This document shows, one piece after another, positions 5,798-8,856 of a stretch of DNA of 8,856 bases. The stretch covers positions 1-8,856 of the forward strand of contig DAHWHT010000095.1 of the NCBI GenBank assembly GCA_027335515.1, given 5' to 3'. Position numbers and translations under genes: made by a program. Below the pieces are notes generated by a model that saw only the letters and a list, made by a program, of their open reading frames with translations, was not told the DNA's origin and made no database searches. Within the stretch, counting starts at the first letter, position 1; each line of letters opens with the position of its first letter. The DNA comes from Clostridia bacterium (GTDB lineage Bacteria; Bacillota_E; RBS10-35; JAJYVN01).

Positions 5798-5970
5798 TAC
5801 CCGCCCGATGCCCCGGCGGCACCTGCCGCGTTGGCCGGGGCTCACGGGCCCCTCGCGCTCCGGAAGAGGCCGATATCGCTCCCCCCGCCAGCGGGGCCGT
5901 ACGACCCGAGCCAACGCAAGCGGCTCGTGACCATGGCGGGCCGCTGACCTCCGCCGCCATTCTGGACGAG

Positions 5971-5990
5971 CCACGTGCACGTGGTACACT
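5971..5990 (+). promoter_or_regulatory. Palindromic operator candidate with extended -10 promoter
   Basis: CCACGTGCACGTGG (5971-5984) is a perfect 14-bp palindrome, and its last bases run into TGGTACACT (5982-5990), an extended -10 element (TGn plus TACACT, 4/6 to TATAAT). The -35 region is weak (CTGGAC at 17 bp). The overlap would let a protein bound to the palindrome block the promoter, the usual layout of autoregulated toxin-antitoxin or defence operons. The box is nearly identical to TGATACACT in front of the ATPase gene. Transcription would begin about 100 bp before the DUF433-like ORF. Confidence 0.35.
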
Positions 5991-6094
5991 GTCGCCGTGG
6001 CGGGGAGCCGCTGAGCCCGGCGCCACGTACGCTGGACCGGGCTACAGATCAGTCGGGCACGATGAGTCGTACCCCGTTCGGCGGAGGCAATATC

Positions 6095-6325
6095 ATGCAG
6101 TTCCACCGGATCACCGGCGCCCCCCGTGTGATGGACGGCGTGCCCTGTATCTCTGGGCCGCGATCGTTTCTAGAGACGGCAGCCGCACATGCCGTCCGAC
6201 CACACGGAACCTGGTCAGCCGAGCGGCTGCTTGACCCCGATCACAATTGTGTGGCAAGCCGCGTTGCTTGCGATACCATGGCTGCTGCCGTGATACACTC
6301 ACGCAGGTGGGTGAGCATTCCATGA
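6095..6325 (+). CDS. Small protein with DUF433-like N-terminus (76 aa)
   Basis: ATG 6095 is preceded by GGCGGAGGCAATATC, a good ribosome site. The first 30 residues, MQFHRITGAPRVMDGVPCIS then GPRSFLET, follow the DUF433 pattern (RIT..PRVMGG.PCI.G.R). DUF433 proteins are helix-turn-helix antitoxin-like proteins, often paired with PIN-like DUF5615 toxins. Total length (76) equals the family norm, but the second half is diverged: only TWSAERLLDPDH recalls the usual EEIL..YP segment. The end is Cys/Ser/Arg-rich and unlike the family. No DUF5615 partner follows. Instead its TGA overlaps the ATPase ATG as ATGA (6322-6325), so it could be translationally coupled to it. It may be a decayed antitoxin, or a small first gene of the ATPase/TOPRIM operon. 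Confidence 0.45.
   Translation: MQFHRITGAPRVMDGVPCISGPRSFLETAAAHAVRPHGTWSAERLLDPDHNCVASRVACDTMAAAVIHSRRWVSIP
6291..6299 (+). promoter_or_regulatory. Extended -10 box in front of the ATPase gene
   Basis: TGATACACT (TGn plus TACACT) lies 22 bp upstream of the ATPase ATG and matches eight of nine bases of the box at 5982-5990. No -35 hexamer sits at 16-18 bp; TTGCTT and TTGCGA are farther away. Transcription would begin around 6305-6307, giving a very short leader, or a leaderless start at the in-frame GTG 6307. Confidence 0.3.
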
Positions 6326-7554
6326 TTCGCCGACTGGCTGCTAAGCAGTTCAGGGGCATTCGTGACGAAGGTATGAGCCTCGGCCGTTGCAACCTGTTGA
6401 TCGGCCCCAACGGCGGTGGCAAGTCCAACATCCTGGACGCCATCCGTTTCCTCCAAGGCGTAGGCAACGGGTTCACGGTTCGCGATGTTCTAGATGGAAA
6501 ACCCGAAGGACCTACACAGCGCAAATGGGACGGGCTTCGGGGCGGCGCCGCCGAAGCGTTGTGGCGTGGGGACCTGCGCGCGGAGACCGGTCCTGATTCC
6601 TGGCTTCCGGGACTTCCGCGGGAGTCCTTTGGGATCTTCGTCGCGTCAAGTGACGACGATTCAGATGGGTATATCATCGGTGTAAATCCTAACAACGCGA
6701 CCATTGTCTACGAACAGGCACTTCGTCAGGGCAAAGGGTTTATTGCTGAGAGTGACCTCGAACCACACGATCTGATCATGGCCCGGTTATGGCGGGGCAC
6801 AAGGGGAAAGCCTCCACAATGGCCATTCTCAACCATGGCCCCGCTATTGCCGCGTATTGCCGCAGCCCCGCCCGCTAAGAGCCCGGCCGCCGGGGAACTG
6901 AGTGCAGTCTGCCGCGCAATTGCCACCGAACTAGCGGATGTGCAGTTCTTGGATCTAGATGTCAAGTGTCTGAGGGCATACACGCATCCGAGTCACCTGA
7001 CTCTCGGAGACCACGGCGAGAACTTCGCCGCCGTGGCATTGCGCTTAGCCGAAGGCGGTGTCCTGAAGCCCTGGCTGTCCGAGTTGCTACCGGACGGCGT
7101 GCGGGACATCCGCCCGTTCACCACAGACCTTGGCGAGGTTATGTTTGGAATCGAGGAGACCACCGGTGCACACGTTTCAGCGCGGTCTCTCTCGGACGGG
7201 ACGCTGCGTTTCACCGCCCTTGTGACCGCGTTGATGGCCCCGACACGGCCAGGCCTGCTACTCGTCGAAGAGATTGAGAATGGCCTCCATCCCTCCCGGC
7301 TGCGGCTTGTCGTTGAAATGCTGTTGGCGGCCGCGGAGGAACGAGGTCAGATCATCGCAACCACACACTCTCCAGCCTTGCTGGCGCACTGGCCTAGGGA
7401 TCGGCATGAGGATGTCCTTGTCGTCACGCGTTCAGAACAAGATGGTGGTACAAAGGTTGTGCCGCTGCCCGAGATGCCCGGATACCATTATGGATTGGCC
7501 CACCGGCCCTTGGACGAGTTGCAAATCGAAGGCTGGACGGCAAGTCCCGTATGA
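6322..7554 (+). CDS. OLD/RecF-like AAA family ATPase (candidate defence ATPase)
   Basis: 410 residues. The N-terminus MIRRLAAKQFRGIRDEGMSL, then NLLIGPNGGGKSNILDAI, carries Walker A at 28-35 with the FRGI lead-in typical of ABC/SMC-like AAA_15/AAA_21 ATPases. An unassigned middle part (about 60-285) corresponds to the family's variable insert. Residues 287-294 give SARSLSDGT, a signature-like motif. Walker B is LLLVEEIENGLHP (312-324) and the H-loop ATTHSP (346-351). These enzymes act as dimeric ATPases that sense or clamp nucleic acid and control a partner nuclease (OLD, Gabija, PARIS AriA, RloA/AbiLi). Unlike OLD, no TOPRIM domain is fused; a TOPRIM-like protein is encoded next, its ATG overlapping this stop (ATGA 7551-7554). 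GTG 6307 is an alternative start. Codon use is less GC-rich than left of 5300, suggesting separate acquisition. Confidence 0.85.
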   Translation: MIRRLAAKQFRGIRDEGMSLGRCNLLIGPNGGGKSNILDAIRFLQGVGNGFTVRDVLDGKPEGPTQRKWDGLRGGAAEALWRGDLRAETGPDSWLPGLPRESFGIFVASSDDDSDGYIIGVNPNNATIVYEQALRQGKGFIAESDLEPHDLIMARLWRGTRGKPPQWPFSTMAPLLPRIAAAPPAKSPAAGELSAVCRAIATELADVQFLDLDVKCLRAYTHPSHLTLGDHGENFAAVALRLAEGGVLKPWLSELLPDGVRDIRPFTTDLGEVMFGIEETTGAHVSARSLSDGTLRFTALVTALMAPTRPGLLLVEEIENGLHPSRLRLVVEMLLAAAEERGQIIATTHSPALLAHWPRDRHEDVLVVTRSEQDGGTKVVPLPEMPGYHYGLAHRPLDELQIEGWTASPV

Positions 7555-8135
7555 GCATGCGGGTCATGATCATCCCTGAGGACCCCACATACGATCGGTA
7601 TATCGTCCAACCGATTGTCGAGGCGCTGCTCGCAAAGTTCGGTCGGTCGGCACGTATCGAGACCTTGAGGAATCCGCACATGCAGGGCATTGAGGACGCC
7701 ATCGCGAAGAGTCCCGACGTTGTCGCGCGCTATCCCCAGCACGATTTCTTCGTGTTGGTACTGGACCGTGATGGTAATCCCGGGCGATCCGAGCGGTTAA
7801 CAGCCCTGCAGGAGAGAATTCGTGAGGGCGTTCGGCCGGATAAACCCTTCCTCTATTGCCTCGCCGAACAGGAAGTCGAAGTGTGGTTGTTGGCAGCTCA
7901 GTGGACCGCGTGCCGCCGCGAGTATCCCTCATGGTCGTGGTCGGACGTGCGAGCAGCGGTTGACGTGAAGGAGCAGTACTTCCAACCGTTCTTTCAGCAG
8001 CACCGTAACCTGCGCGTGCCCGGCCAGGGACGCGCCCAACTTATGAGCGGCGTGGACATCGAAGCGGTCATGGCGAAATGCCCTGAGTTACGGGAATTGG
8101 GCCAGCAGCTCCAGGACGTACTTACCAGCGTGTAA
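7551..8135 (+). CDS. DUF4276/TOPRIM-like partner protein
   Basis: 194 residues. MSMRVMIIPEDPTYDRYIVQ places a conserved-looking Glu10 after a hydrophobic strand, FFVLVLDRDGNPG gives a D72-x-D74 pair after a second strand, and LYCLAEQEVEVWLLAAQ supplies the E.E.WLLA block seen in DUF4276. Glu followed by DxD is the metal-binding pattern of TOPRIM nucleases and primases, so a Mg2+-dependent nuclease is likely. Assignment to DUF4276 is by motif only. Translation probably couples to the ATPase through the ATGA overlap; a second ATG lies two codons in (7557). Stand-alone TOPRIM partners of AAA ATPases occur in PARIS (AriB) and RloB/AbiLii systems, where the ATPase holds or triggers the nuclease on infection. 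The protein is intact. The next 580 bp carry no third gene that I can identify. Confidence 0.65.
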   Translation: MSMRVMIIPEDPTYDRYIVQPIVEALLAKFGRSARIETLRNPHMQGIEDAIAKSPDVVARYPQHDFFVLVLDRDGNPGRSERLTALQERIREGVRPDKPFLYCLAEQEVEVWLLAAQWTACRREYPSWSWSDVRAAVDVKEQYFQPFFQQHRNLRVPGQGRAQLMSGVDIEAVMAKCPELRELGQQLQDVLTSV

Positions 8136-8716
8136 TGCCCACTCGGTCACGCGCCCCGCGGAACCCACGCCACCGGGTGCCCAGCGTGCCGGAGCATACA
8201 CCGCAGTGGCCGCGGCCTATACGTGTCGCGGATGTAGTCCAGAGTTCGGCGCATCTTGCCGGCCGGTCGCGGTCGGCTTGGGGCACAAGGCGCGCGTCCA
8301 CGCGACCACGCGCGCGAATGACCGGTATCCGCCTCCTCACGTTGTCCCACTTCGACCGCCATCGCGCAGGACGGCCTCCTGGCCGGCGTCGCGCCGCGCG
8401 ACACGGCCCCTGCCGGCGTCCCACAGCGCCCGAGCCCTGATCACTGATCGCCCTCCAACCTACTCCGTCCCTGCCACGTCGGCCCCGCCCAGTGCGTCGC
8501 GCCCGTCCACGGCTACCCACGGCCTCGACATGCACTCCGGCACACAACCCTGACCCACGGCTGCCCCGTCGCCCCGCTCGCGCTCTGGGGCTTATGGGCG
8601 GGCTCTGAGCACCAAAGTATCTTCGACCTGCTTCGCCCACCGCCAGCGCGAGACGCCTTCGCCACTCTGCCGGCTTTTTCATGCCGCGTGGCGCCGGCCC
8701 CGCCGGCATGGGGGGC
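8136..8716. other. GC-rich region without a recognisable gene
   Basis: Several open frames cross this stretch, the longest on the minus strand, but all are Arg/Ala/Gly-rich with no motif I know and look like composition artefacts. The part right of about 8590 may still be decayed IS66 sequence: minus-strand WRRRLALAVGEAG recalls the block after the catalytic Asp of IS66 transposases, but in another frame. No terminator with a T-tract is seen after the TOPRIM-like gene. Confidence 0.35.
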
Positions 8717-8856
8717 TTGCACCGGCGCGGCCAAGCCGGCCGCGACCTCCTCGCACAACTTCTGGACGCTGCCGACCGACAGCGCGACCCCGGCCACCTC
8801 GCGACAGAAACGGGATACCTCACGCCGCGCCAACTGGAAGATGCCCGAGCCCATCG
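8717..8856 (-). pseudogene. IS66-family transposase fragment
   Basis: From the right edge the minus strand reads GSGIFQLARREVSRFCREVA, then GVALSVGSVQKLCEEVAAGLAAPVQ. This matches the IS66 transposase segment ahead of the catalytic core (helices ending in SVGSVQ.L.EE...ALAAPV). The expected DETGW catalytic block does not follow in this frame; downstream similarity appears only in fragments in other frames, so the copy is frameshifted and truncated. The 5' part of the gene is beyond the window. It marks the right flank of the cargo region. I cannot see terminal inverted repeats. Confidence 0.6.

Larger units (their letters stand above)
5582..6094. other. Intergenic region upstream of the small ORF/ATPase/TOPRIM unit
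   Basis: 513 bp with no gene I can support. It contains an 8-bp inverted repeat TTTCTGGG/CCCAGAAA (5646-5653 with 5666-5673), a -35-like TTGACG at 5682, two close copies of TATGGGGA (5750 and 5761 areas; TTTATGGGG also occurs near 5495), a perfect 12-bp hairpin (5771-5797), and a 14-bp palindrome joined to an extended -10 box (5971-5990). The stretch CTACTGATCCGTAG with following GTCGTGGG (5619-5640) vaguely recalls a tRNA anticodon arm, but no full tRNA can be folded. Confidence 0.4.

Noticed and set aside
5750..5947. Open frame of 65 codons starting at the TATGGGGA repeat
   Set aside because: It reads through the perfect hairpin, is Pro/Arg/Ala-rich and lacks family features.
8122..8823. 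A 233-codon minus-strand frame spanning the region right of the TOPRIM-like gene
   Set aside because: Extreme Arg/Gly content and no motif; the IS66-like reading at the right edge is in a different frame.

Overview
The window is very GC-rich over most of its length, with a strong G/C preference at third codon positions. It is a bacterial accessory region built from pieces of a conjugative (type IV secretion-like) element, cargo genes and transposon debris. The mix suggests Chloroflexota (Thermomicrobia-like) or another high-GC lineage: a VirB4 ATPase, a membrane-anchored lytic transglycosylase beside a CpaE/TadZ-like ATPase, a Tat-exported lipoprotein and an IS66 remnant. The lineage is an inference from style; no rRNA or other phylogenetic marker is present.

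Left part (1-551): a wrecked virB4-type conjugation ATPase gene. Its Walker B segment lies on the minus strand (1-272) with an in-frame stop. The directly following C-terminal segment lies on the plus strand (272-551) with a frameshift. The simplest reading is a local inversion inside a dead gene.

645-2513 (minus strand): a Crp/Fnr-family regulator, a single-domain response-regulator receiver protein and a cupredoxin-like, probably Tat-exported lipoprotein, in the order lipoprotein, receiver, regulator.

2962-5293 (plus strand): a membrane-anchored lytic transglycosylase (VirB1-like role), a CpaE/TadZ-like P-loop protein broken by two apparent frameshifts, and a 42-residue unknown ORF. The transglycosylase and the ATPase carry the same exact 37-bp palindromic repeat in opposite orientation, and both times it is translated. 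This resembles known protein-invading palindromic elements.

5294-6094: mostly non-coding, with hairpins and a palindromic operator-like site next to an extended -10 box.

6095-8135: the most interesting unit and visibly less GC-rich. A small ORF with a DUF433-like N-terminus, an OLD/RecF-like AAA ATPase and a DUF4276/TOPRIM-like protein are joined by two ATGA stop/start overlaps. An ATPase plus TOPRIM-like pair is the architecture of several anti-phage systems (PARIS, AbiL/RloAB-like, Gabija-type logic), so this is a candidate defence operon carried as cargo.

8136-8856: no recognisable gene until the right edge, where the minus strand carries a degraded IS66-type transposase fragment.
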